15,729 nucleotides of DNA, taken from positions 1 through 15,729 of the forward strand of contig CAISDD010000133.1 in assembly GCA_903883985.1 (NCBI GenBank), given 5' to 3'. This document shows, one piece after another, positions 1 to 6,466 of the stretch (its first letter is position 1; each line of letters starts with the position of its first letter). The position numbers and the translations under genes were made by a program. The stretch comes from an uncultured Pseudomonadota bacterium (GTDB taxonomy: Bacteria; Pseudomonadota; Gammaproteobacteria; Burkholderiales; Thiobacillaceae). The notes below the pieces were generated by a model. That model ran no database searches. It saw nothing but the letters and a program-made list of their open reading frames with translations, and had not been told where the DNA came from.

Positions 1-1
1 A

Positions 2-1491
2 GTCTTAATCGACCCTGCAATAGGGCCGGGATGGAACGGAAGGATTTCTTGTCCTTCTCCGTGGGTGTCGTCTTAATCGACCCTGCAATAGGGCCGGGAT
101 GGAACGACGAGGGGGCAGAGGACTACGCCAGCCAGGCGTCTTAATCGACCCTGCAATAGGGCCGGGATGGAACTCTTCGAAAGAAGAGCTGGTGAGGTTT
201 GAAGCAAGTCTTAATCGACCCTGCAATAGGGCCGGGATGGAACCTTATTGGAAGTGGAACGTAGTGGATGCAATCGTCTTAATCGACCCTGCAATAGGGC
301 CGGGATGGAACTTTTCTAAAGTCAGTATGTCATCACCTGGAGTTCAGTCTTAATCGACCCTGCAATAGGGCCGGGATGGAACGCAATTTCGTTCAGAATG
401 CCATCCGCAACCAGCGTCTTAATCGACCCTGCAATAGGGCCGGGATGGAACCAGTTTGGCTACTGTGAAAGAGATGAACGTTCAGTCTTAATCGACCCTG
501 CAATAGGGCCGGGATGGAACATAGAAAGAAACGCCAAAGGGGGGCACTTGCCTCGTCTTAATCGACCCTGCAATAGGGCCGGGATGGAACGGCAATTCGT
601 TTTATGTCGGATGCCTTTATCCAACGTCTTAATCGACCCTGCAATAGGGCCGGGATGGAACGTGCTCCTGGGGCACACGGGAGTAAAACCGGCGAGTCTT
701 AATCGACCCTGCAATAGGGCCGGGATGGAACCACAGGCAGCGCTAGCGACGATGGAGGTGCACGAGGTCTTAATCGACCCTGCAATAGGGCCGGGATGGA
801 ACGAGAGGTCGCGCGATCACCACCCTGCCGTGAAGTCTTAATCGACCCTGCAATAGGGCCGGGATGGAACGACACCTGGGCGGACGGCAGTTCGGAGGAC
901 GAAGGTCTTAATCGACCCTGCAATAGGGCCGGGATGGAACCCAAATGTATGGAAAGCACAACCCAATATACAAATGTCTTAATCGACCCTGCAATAGGGC
1001 CGGGATGGAACGGTTTAGTATGAGCGAAAGCTCATACTCGTTCAAGTCTTAATCGACCCTGCAATAGGGCCGGGATGGAACTGTCATGTTCAAAGGATTG
1101 ATGCTGGTGGTGAGGTCTTAATCGACCCTGCAATAGGGCCGGGATGGAACACGACTAGCCGTCCCATTGAAAAAGAAGCCACTGTCTTAATCGACCCTGC
1201 AATAGGGCCGGGATGGAACAGCTCATATAGCCTCGAGTGCGAAGTCGGCGAGTCTTAATCGACCCTGCAATAGGGCCGGGATGGAACGCCACACGTGAGG
1301 CAGTTCAGAAAGTCATTAAAGTCTTAATCGACCCTGCAATAGGGCCGGGATGGAACGTATCCTGCATTTGCAGAAGCTCGTAAACAATGGTCTTAATCGA
1401 CCCTGCAATAGGGCCGGGATGGAACCATACACCTGCGAAGAGCGGGTGGAGTATTGTCTTAATCGACCCTGCAATAGGGCCGGGATGGAAC
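2..1491 (+). CRISPR. CRISPR array, 22 repeats of 36 bp with 21 spacers, open at the left edge
   Basis: The repeat starts GTCTTAATCG and ends GGATGGAAC, with a short internal stem CCCT-GCAAT-AGGG. Repeats start at 2, 70, 138, 208, 276, 347, 416, 485, 555, 626, 696, 767, 835, 905, 976, 1046, 1115, 1184, 1252, 1321, 1390 and 1456, and I saw no mismatch among them. Spacers are 30-35 bp, mostly 32-35, and none is duplicated. Base 1 looks like the end of another spacer, so the array probably continues to the left. The 3' end resembles the GAAAC-type 5' handle of type I and III crRNAs, which suggests rightward transcription with the leader outside the window; this orientation is inferred. The last repeat at 1456-1491 is not degenerate. 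The array lies just beyond the 3' end of the cas operon and converges with it. Open reading frames in this stretch only translate the repeat. Confidence 0.98.
1017..1038 (+). other. Perfect hairpin with a GAAA tetraloop inside a spacer
   Basis: The spacer at 1012-1045 contains a 9-bp perfect stem, AGTATGAGC paired with GCTCATACT, closed by the four-base loop GAAA on a C-G pair. C(GAAA)G is a GNRA tetraloop, one of the most stable and common loops in folded RNA. No other spacer I examined has a comparable structure. It is not part of the repeat. It suggests, but does not prove, that the protospacer was a structured RNA or its gene. Confidence 0.9.
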
Positions 1492-1637
1492 AGCCCCTCT
1501 ACGATACCGCATCTGGTGCGGGGTTTGGAAGCAAAATCGGCGCATCCAGCCTCTCGATGCTCAGTTGATCCTGCCGAAGGGGTGAAAATGCCGAACATTC
1601 TTTTAGAATCATCATTCTGCGCATGTCGTCGTTTTCC
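1492..1637. other. Spacer region between the array and the last cas gene
   Basis: These 146 bases hold no gene I can support. There is a small hairpin, CCGCA at 1507-1511 with TGCGG at 1517-1521, without a T-run on either strand. A short ATTCT-TTT-AGAAT palindrome follows near 1598-1610, and TGCCGAA occurs twice, at 1572 and 1589. If the array reads rightward this is the trailer; if it reads leftward it would be the leader. Repeat polarity favours trailer. Confidence 0.5.
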
Positions 1638-1922
1638 TCACACGATCCAGAAGGGTTCGAGGCGTTCCGGATGGCCGCCTGCTCCCTGGAAACGAACGCC
1701 GTCACGGCACTTTCGGCACACTGGGCGCAGCATGAGTCGGTCCCGGCCATGCAGGATGACAAGCAGTTGCTGATGCAGCCAGACGAGTTGGTCCGGACTC
1801 AGTGCACACAGATAAAGGCTCTTCTGGACCCGATCGCCATGCAGCATGGCCAACTTGGCCACCCGGCGCAAGCGCTTCGGGTCGGAGATGTCGTAGCTTA
1901 ATTGCCAGTAGCGGGGCTTCAT
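1638..1922 (-). CDS. cas2: Cas2, second copy (adaptation nuclease-fold protein)
   Basis: The 94-residue product is a Cas2: a ferredoxin-fold protein that dimerises and bridges Cas1 dimers during spacer integration. It has the N-terminal strand ending in SYDISDPKRLRRV, with Asp11 at the position of the conserved Cas2 aspartate, then SLYLCAL and a short C-terminal tail ending WIV. Length is normal for the family. The ATG at 1922 overlaps the TGA of the RT-Cas1 gene as ATGA, so it is translationally coupled and certainly belongs to that module. It is clearly different from the Cas2 encoded at 4099-4377, although both share the YDI-DP-RLRRV segment and the WIV end. This copy has a CRKC pair near residues 69-72 that the other lacks. 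It may act as a partner of the other Cas2 or as the main bridging subunit; the sequence cannot decide. Confidence 0.95.
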   Translation of the reverse strand: MKPRYWQLSYDISDPKRLRRVAKLAMLHGDRVQKSLYLCALSPDQLVWLHQQLLVILHGRDRLMLRPVCRKCRDGVRFQGAGGHPERLEPFWIV

Positions 1923-4099
1923 CGAAATATGCAGGCGCGGTAAGCGGCGGGGTCGCTCTGGCGGTAGGCCGTACAGAGGCTGCGCACCTGAGCGTCCATG
2001 ATGCGACGCAGGTCGAGCAATTCCTGGCTGTGCGGGTGCTGGCGTTCACTGTTGAAACGGGTTTCCAGCGCGCGAATGTAGCCGCGGGCCGCTTCGGGGC
2101 GCAAGGTACAGACACCCTCTCGGGAGACGAAGTCCTGGGGAACGAGGCCGCCATTAAGACAGGTGTTGAGCACCTCGGCATCGACCACCATAGGACGAAA
2201 TTCTTCCATCAGGTCGGATGCCAATGCCATGTGGCCGGATTTCAACCGGTGCAGGTGGCCCAACCAGGGATTGAGGCCGCGCGCCTGGACCAGGCCGGCG
2301 ATGGACTGTCGCAACAGGCTATAGCCCAGGTCGAGCAGCGCATTGATGGGGTCGGCCCCGCCGCGTGGTTCGCGATTGCCGAAAGTCCAGCGCGGTGCCA
2401 GCCAAATGCGCCAGACGCCGAAATAGGCGGCGGCTCCGGCACCTTCCAGGCCGCGCAGCACGTCCAGGTCTGGGGCGCCGCGAGTGCGCCTTGCCAGGTT
2501 GCGCAGGAGATCAACGGCGTCGCGGATGCGGCGAGCGTCGTCTCCTTGTCGGTTGCGGGCATAGCGGCTGAGCAGCAAGGCGCTGTTCGCCAATTTTCCA
2601 TGGACGATTTCCCGAGCCAGAGCCAGGTCGAGTTCGCCCGAGGCGTGGGCTGCGAACTGGGCGGCCAAAAGGAGCACCGTCTCTCCTGTTGGGGGCTCCG
2701 TGCGGCCATAGAACTTGCCAATCCGGGACAGATAGGAAACCGGAATGTCGTGGCGCATGCAGCATATCAGTGCGGCAGTGGTGACCGGGTTGCGGCCAAA
2801 GATCATGACCTGGTCGACGTTGACGGCTGGCAGGTCGAGCACGGTTTCCTCGCCTCGACGCACCAGCAGATGATGGTTTTCTGTGGCCAGAGAGACGGCC
2901 GGGTCCACCAGATAAAGAGTGCGCTGCAAGCTGGGCGGTGGCAGGGAGGCAGGGGCATCCTCGTCCAGTGGCGTGTCTTCTGGCGGGAAGGCGTCCTCAG
3001 CCGCTGCTACCGTAAGCTCCCGCTCGACCATCTCCTCGTCCGGTATGGCGATGACCTTCGGCGCCAGTTCGGGTGCCGCGGTCCCCTCGACGGATTGCTC
3101 GCTTGGGTGCCAGTCTGGCCGCTCCGACAGGGCTTCGGAGAAGGCATCGGCCACTTCGCTATTGGCCGGCCAGACGGGCGCTGGGCCGATGGTGGTGGCC
3201 GAGGACTGCACAGCCACTTTGGTATAGTTGTGCTCTGTCACGGCCCGACTCGCCGGCACAGCCAGGGAGCGAACGAAATTCCAGCCGAGGAATTGGAAGC
3301 CGGTCTCGAAATTGACCACGCGGGTCTTGAGGGGGTTGAGCCGGAGTTCCAGGTCACGTAACACCTGGGCACTGAGTTCAACTGCGGCCTCGGCGCGGAC
3401 TCGGCTCTTCGCCAGGATGATGAAGTCGTCGGCATAGCGAACCAGGGCATAGCCGTGGTCCAAAATGGCTTCGTCCAGATGGTCGAGATAGAGGTTGGCC
3501 AGGAGCGGCGAGAGAGGAGAGCCCTGGGGAATGCCTAGGATAGTGGGCAAGAGTTGATCGCCTTCGCTAACCGGGGCGGCCAGCAATACGCGAACCAGTT
3601 CGATCAGTTCGTCATCGCGGGTGATGGCGTGGAGTTCTGCCAGCAGCTTGTCGTGGGGGATGCGGTCGAAGAATTTCTCGATGTCCGCCTCCACCACCCA
3701 TTGGTAGCCCTGGCGTTGGAGCAGGCCGATGCGCTCTACCGCCATGCGCACCGAGCGCCCCTGGCGATAGGCATAGCTGCATTCCTCGAATTCGGCTTCC
3801 AGCAGCGGGGTGAGGGTGAGAGCCACGGCTGTCAGTAATACCCGGTCACGTACCGTAGGCACGGCTAATGGCCGAGGTGCCTTGCCCGGCCGGGGCAACC
3901 AGAGGCGTTTCAAAGGCAGGGGTCGATAACGGCCACCCAGGACTTCGAGCCGCAGGACGGGAAGATCCGCCTCCAGCCTCTGGCCATAGGTTTCGACATC
4001 GATGCCGTCCACGCCGGGCTGGCCGTTGTTGTCGTGCACGCGCGCGTAGGCGGCTCGCAAGCGCGGCAGAGTCAGGGACTGGCGTAATAGAGCGGCCAT
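1919..4099 (-). CDS. RT-cas1: Reverse transcriptase-Cas1 fusion (spacer integrase)
   Basis: The 726-residue protein joins a group II intron-like reverse transcriptase to Cas1. The RT part (about 1-280) has motif A with Asp139 in ADIEKFF, the GIPQGSPLSP motif at about 189-198, and the catalytic YADD at 222-225. A proline- and acid-rich linker follows (about 280-390). The Cas1 part (about 392-726) has the metal-ligand set: Glu552 in LEGAGAA, His617 in GHLHR, and Asp629/Glu632 in SDLMEEFRP. There is no Cas6 domain at the N-terminus, unlike some relatives. Known RT-Cas1 fusions, such as that of Marinomonas, acquire spacers from RNA as well as DNA. I chose the ATG at 4099 because it overlaps the cas2 stop as TGATG; the reading frame is open further upstream to 4177 but would run inside cas2. 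The stop overlaps the next cas2. All catalytic residues I can identify are present, so it is probably active. Confidence 0.97.
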   Translation of the reverse strand: MAALLRQSLTLPRLRAAYARVHDNNGQPGVDGIDVETYGQRLEADLPVLRLEVLGGRYRPLPLKRLWLPRPGKAPRPLAVPTVRDRVLLTAVALTLTPLLEAEFEECSYAYRQGRSVRMAVERIGLLQRQGYQWVVEADIEKFFDRIPHDKLLAELHAITRDDELIELVRVLLAAPVSEGDQLLPTILGIPQGSPLSPLLANLYLDHLDEAILDHGYALVRYADDFIILAKSRVRAEAAVELSAQVLRDLELRLNPLKTRVVNFETGFQFLGWNFVRSLAVPASRAVTEHNYTKVAVQSSATTIGPAPVWPANSEVADAFSEALSERPDWHPSEQSVEGTAAPELAPKVIAIPDEEMVERELTVAAAEDAFPPEDTPLDEDAPASLPPPSLQRTLYLVDPAVSLATENHHLLVRRGEETVLDLPAVNVDQVMIFGRNPVTTAALICCMRHDIPVSYLSRIGKFYGRTEPPTGETVLLLAAQFAAHASGELDLALAREIVHGKLANSALLLSRYARNRQGDDARRIRDAVDLLRNLARRTRGAPDLDVLRGLEGAGAAAYFGVWRIWLAPRWTFGNREPRGGADPINALLDLGYSLLRQSIAGLVQARGLNPWLGHLHRLKSGHMALASDLMEEFRPMVVDAEVLNTCLNGGLVPQDFVSREGVCTLRPEAARGYIRALETRFNSERQHPHSQELLDLRRIMDAQVRSLCTAYRQSDPAAYRACIFR

Positions 4100-4377
4100 C
4101 AGACGATCCAGGAATCCGCCACCGCCGGTTCGGCGGAAGTGCCCAGGTGGCGGGTGGCGATCCGGTCCTGCTCGCACCAGGGAGCGTACTGCACGGTATC
4201 GACCGCGTGGTCGATGAGCCGGGCGATGCGCCGCTGCAGTTTGTAGAGTTCATTCGCGTCCAGTTCGCACAGGAACAGGCTGTAATGCACGCGCTCCCCA
4301 ACCGCAGAAATGGCGCGCTCGACCCGCCGCAGGCGGCGCGGGTCGGCGATGTCGTAGGCAATGAGGGTGTGGGGCAT
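4099..4377 (-). CDS. cas2: Cas2, first copy, upstream of RT-Cas1
   Basis: The 92-residue product has the Cas2 start, LIAYDIADPRRLRRV, with Asp9 at the conserved acidic position, followed by HYSLFLCEL and a C-terminal segment ending SWIV. It would form the dimer that bridges Cas1 in the integration complex. The ATG at 4377 lies two bases after the TGA of the PIN toxin gene, and its own TGA overlaps the RT-Cas1 start as TGATG. It is therefore locked into one transcript with both neighbours. It differs from the second Cas2 at 1638-1922 by more than half of its residues by eye, so the two are old paralogues or separate acquisitions rather than a recent duplication. Confidence 0.96.
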   Translation of the reverse strand: MPHTLIAYDIADPRRLRRVERAISAVGERVHYSLFLCELDANELYKLQRRIARLIDHAVDTVQYAPWCEQDRIATRHLGTSAEPAVADSWIV

Positions 4378-4379
4378 GC

Positions 4380-4790
4380 TCAGGCAGCGTTCACGTCGAG
4401 GTGAGGGTAGTCGAGGACGGTTACGCCGGCGAGCTTGCGAAAGTCCCGGCCGTTACAGGTCAGCACCGGAAACCCATGGCTCACAGCGCAGGCCGCGATC
4501 AGCACATCGTGCGCGCCGACGGTTTCATGTCGTGGCAGGTCGGCCAGCAGTTGCGCATGTACCCTGGCCGTTTCCAGGTCGAATGGCAGCGCCGGTATTG
4601 AGGCCAGAATGGCTTCGACAAAGGCGGTGCGCCGGGCGCGCTGCGCCTGTGTTTGCGCACGCTGCACACCTACCAGCAATTCGGAGGCAGTTACGGCGCT
4701 GATGAAGGCTTCGCCATAGTCCTGCCAGGCCGAGAAATCCACCACCCGTCGGCCGCGTTCGGCCAGGATGAGGACATCCGTGTCGATCAT
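4380..4790 (-). CDS. vapC: VapC-type PIN-domain toxin ribonuclease
   Basis: This 136-residue protein has the full PIN layout: MIDTDVL at the start (Asp3, Asp5), Glu37 in TASELLVGV, Asp95 in GAHDVLIAA, and a late Asp116 in NGRDF. VapC toxins are metal-dependent ribonucleases that cut tRNA or rRNA and are held inactive by a partner antitoxin. I placed the start at 4790, where ATG overlaps the antitoxin TGA as ATGA and the protein begins in the usual family way; an in-frame ATG at 4799 would add three residues. The stop is two bases upstream of cas2. The acidic site looks intact, so activity is expected. The target RNA cannot be read from the sequence. It is unusual to find it directly in front of the adaptation genes in the same operon. 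Confidence 0.92.
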   Translation of the reverse strand: MIDTDVLILAERGRRVVDFSAWQDYGEAFISAVTASELLVGVQRAQTQAQRARRTAFVEAILASIPALPFDLETARVHAQLLADLPRHETVGAHDVLIAACAVSHGFPVLTCNGRDFRKLAGVTVLDYPHLDVNAA

Positions 4791-5062
4791 GAGGCCCATG
4801 CATCGGGCTCGGGCAAGAGAGCGTCCGTGGCGGCATGGATGTCCGCGAGCATGGCATCGGCTTCCGCGTCGTCCAGAGCCGGCAGGCTGGCAAAAAACCC
4901 GCTCAGTTGCGCGATCGGATAGCCGCTCACGCGTGCCGCCGGAGCAAGCCGAGCAATGACATCGTTACCCCGCTGTATATCGAAACTGGTGTGCTGATAG
5001 CGCACCTGGTTGAGGTATTCGGACAGATTACGGGCCAGGCTGGTCGCGGTCAGGATGGGCAT
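4787..5062 (-). CDS. Phd/YefM-type antitoxin partner of the PIN toxin
   Basis: The 91-residue protein matches the Phd/YefM antitoxin pattern: a short N-terminal DNA-binding part (residues about 1-45, with ATSLARNLSEYLNQV and IQRGNDVIARLAP) followed by a C-terminal tail rich in Ala, Asp and Glu that would wrap around the toxin. The ATG at 5062 is preceded by GAGG six bases upstream. The stop overlaps the toxin start. Antitoxins of this family normally repress their own promoter together with the toxin; a candidate promoter and three evenly spaced GATTA boxes lie just upstream. Because cas2, RT-cas1 and the second cas2 follow without a gap, this repressor may also set expression of spacer acquisition. 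Family assignment is by sequence pattern only. Confidence 0.85.
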   Translation of the reverse strand: MPILTATSLARNLSEYLNQVRYQHTSFDIQRGNDVIARLAPAARVSGYPIAQLSGFFASLPALDDAEADAMLADIHAATDALLPEPDAWAS

Positions 5063-5072
5063 AAAACACCTC

Positions 5073-5094
5073 GATTAAATGATTATCTGATTAT
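5073..5094 (-). promoter_or_regulatory. Candidate antitoxin operator: three GATTA boxes at 8-bp steps
   Basis: On the plus strand GATTA occurs at 5073, GATTAT at 5081 and GATTAT at 5089, exactly 8 bp apart, between the antitoxin ribosome site and the candidate -10 box, which they partly cover. Evenly spaced direct repeats over a promoter are what an autoregulating antitoxin would need. Binding is inferred. Confidence 0.45.
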
Positions 5095-5118
5095 ATGACT
5101 TTCAGTGAGGCGTGATCA
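5090..5118 (-). promoter_or_regulatory. Candidate sigma70 promoter for the toxin-antitoxin and adaptation genes
   Basis: On the minus strand TGATCA (5118-5113) and a consensus TATAAT (5095-5090) are separated by 17 bases, 28 bases before the antitoxin ATG. The -10 is perfect; the -35 matches TTGACA at only three of six places. This would give the antitoxin, toxin, cas2, RT-cas1 and cas2 genes their own transcript. Confidence 0.5.
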
Positions 5119-5188
5119 GTGATGCCATACCTTCTTCGCTGCGAAGTGTGGTGGCGCTGTCACTGAGAAAGCCAGGGGTGGCACGCCT
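5108..5188 (-). other. Nested inverted repeats after the ring nuclease gene
   Basis: Four nested pairings fill most of the gap: AGGCGTG 5108-5114 with CACGCCT 5182-5188; TCAGTGA 5116-5122 with TCACTGA 5160-5166; GCCA 5124-5127 with TGGC 5152-5155; and CTTCGC 5134-5139 with GCGAAG 5141-5146. TCAGTGA is also repeated directly at 5102-5108. The structure begins three bases after the Crn2 stop. No T-run follows on the minus strand, so it is not a standard terminator. It could be a processing or attenuation structure, or the trace of a small mobile element. Confidence 0.55.
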
Positions 5189-5190
5189 GA

Positions 5191-5511
5191 TTATTCCGCC
5201 AGATGTTGCAGCAGCCCTAGTTCCAAGGGAATGTCTGCCAGGGCGGCTTGGTCCAGCACGGTGCCTTCCGGCAGGCGCGTGAGCATGCGCAGCACCAATG
5301 CCCGGTCACCCGGTTGCATGGTGATTGCAACCCGATTGACCGGCACTTCGGTTTCCAGGAGCAAGGAAAGCACCTGCGCCGCGCCAGCGTGGCCGATAGC
5401 GGAGGTGTAGCCGCCGGCAATGATTTCACGAGCTCGCGCTTGAGTGAGTGGGCCTTCGAAACGCCAATCGCCGTAGGCGGTGAGGATGGGGGAATTAAGG
5501 AGGTAGAGCAT
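5191..5511 (-). CDS. crn2: Crn2-type ring nuclease (DUF1874 / AcrIII-1 family)
   Basis: The 106-residue product opens with LYLLNSPIL and carries SAIGHAGAAQVLSLLLE with His41, followed by VPVNRVAI with Arg60 and LPEGTVL. This is the layout of DUF1874 proteins, which include the viral anti-CRISPR AcrIII-1 and the bacterial ring nuclease Crn2; the SxIGH histidine is the key catalytic residue of the family. Such enzymes cut cyclic tetra-adenylate and so end type III signalling. The ATG at 5511 has AGGAG seven bases upstream. The gene follows the membrane CARF gene and precedes the toxin-antitoxin pair, all on one strand. In this setting it is best read as a host off-switch that limits the membrane effector, rather than a viral inhibitor. 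Its presence also implies cA4 as the messenger, which is inference. Confidence 0.9.
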   Translation of the reverse strand: MLYLLNSPILTAYGDWRFEGPLTQARAREIIAGGYTSAIGHAGAAQVLSLLLETEVPVNRVAITMQPGDRALVLRMLTRLPEGTVLDQAALADIPLELGLLQHLAE

Positions 5512-5556
5512 GGTTAGACTCCTGAGGCTTGGGGTTCGAAGCAGGCCGGGCGGATT

Positions 5557-6423
5557 CTATTGCCCATCGTCATAGCCGCTGCCGGTGACATTGAACGAGC
5601 GGACTCGTTTTTTGCCTTGGGTTTCGACGTACTGGAATTCGATATCGGGGTATTCCATGGTCACTATGGCGGCGGCAATGCTGACCACCTTGGTACCTCC
5701 GGTCACATCGATCATGACCTGACTCTTGCCCTTGCCTGCCCGCTGGATGATGGACCTGTATAGGCCAAGCAGGCCGTCGATGTCTTCGAAACCGACCTCC
5801 TCTCGCTGGAACTCCGTTGCCTTGATACTGGGGAAACACAGGCAAAGCAAATCCCGACATTCGATAAATTTGGCCGCCGTACCCTGATCACCCGGCGAAC
5901 CGACCAGATAGACCTGGCGCAACTGTCCGCCTTCGGCGTGCTTGCGCATCGCCCGCAGCAACTGCTCCCAGGAGAACCGCTCGCGCTCGCCGGCAAGGCG
6001 GGTCAGCACATCATCCAGCGTTCCGTCAAGGCTTAACGACTTGCCATTGTTGAAGATCAGCTTGTTGGCCAGATCAACACGCCATGTGACCCCAAGATTG
6101 GAAACCGTCATCACCAGAATGGCATGAGGATCGACACCATCTGGCTCACCGATGCGTTGTATCTGGATGGGCAGGAAAGTGCGGCGACGCTGGTAGAGCG
6201 CCCAGGTCAACCCAATGGCCAACACCGTCATGCCCAGCAACAAGACGGCAGTGGATATGGTCTGCTCTCCGAGCTTCAATCCCCTGACCAACCAGGGGAA
6301 CAATTCGTTTCCCTCGATGCCGTCCGAGATCCAGCTTTGCAACAACAGCAGCGGCGTCGCCAAAGTGATGTTGATAATGGCCGAACGGGCATCTTTTGTG
6401 TGCTTGCTCTGTATCTGTGCCAC
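5557..6423 (-). CDS. Two-helix membrane protein with cytoplasmic CARF domain (Cam1-like effector)
   Basis: From the GTG at 6423 the protein has 288 residues. Two hydrophobic helices (about 15-34 and 55-77) are followed by QRRR, which places the remainder in the cytoplasm. The rest (about 99-279) has the alternating strand-helix order of a CARF domain, with the strand ILVMTVSN, then VYLVGS, and the hallmark DVTGGTK at 239-245. CARF domains bind cyclic oligoadenylates. Cam1, a known CARF membrane protein, depolarises the membrane when it binds cA4, but it has one helix; this protein has two and is longer, so it may be a distinct type. A GTG start is chosen because AAAGGAG lies six bases upstream; the frame could open at a TTG at 6450 without such a site. 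It sits between cmr6 and the ring nuclease. No nuclease motif is visible. Confidence 0.85.
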   Translation of the reverse strand: MAQIQSKHTKDARSAIINITLATPLLLLQSWISDGIEGNELFPWLVRGLKLGEQTISTAVLLLGMTVLAIGLTWALYQRRRTFLPIQIQRIGEPDGVDPHAILVMTVSNLGVTWRVDLANKLIFNNGKSLSLDGTLDDVLTRLAGERERFSWEQLLRAMRKHAEGGQLRQVYLVGSPGDQGTAAKFIECRDLLCLCFPSIKATEFQREEVGFEDIDGLLGLYRSIIQRAGKGKSQVMIDVTGGTKVVSIAAAIVTMEYPDIEFQYVETQGKKRVRSFNVTGSGYDDGQ

Positions 6424-6429
6424 GGATTT

Positions 6430-6436
6430 CTCCTTT
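6430..6436 (-). promoter_or_regulatory. Ribosome-binding site deciding a GTG start
   Basis: AAAGGAG on the minus strand stands six bases before GTG at 6423-6421. It fixes the start of the membrane CARF protein and excludes the TTG at 6450, which lies upstream of this site. Confidence 0.8.
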
Positions 6437-6466
6437 GATTGATGCGGCAACTATCGGGTTGACTAT

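Noticed and set aside
99..1023. Open frames on both strands inside the array
   Set aside because: They translate the repeat over and over (LIDPAIGPGWN and NRPCNRAGM on one strand, FHPGPIAGSIKT on the other). No gene is present.
1507..1521. Terminator between array and cas2
   Set aside because: The stem is five pairs with a five-base loop and no T-run on either strand.
1492..1637. Leader of the CRISPR array next to cas2
   Set aside because: The repeat reads as crRNA on the plus strand (GGAAC end), which puts the leader to the left. No AT-rich promoter is clear here. Not fully excluded.
1802..3361. 519-residue plus-strand frame
   Set aside because: It lies opposite RT-Cas1, which has clear catalytic motifs. 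High GC makes long antisense frames common.
5191..5511. Viral anti-CRISPR AcrIII-1 carried by a prophage
   Set aside because: The gene is inside the cas operon with no phage genes nearby, so a host ring nuclease (Crn2) is the simpler reading.
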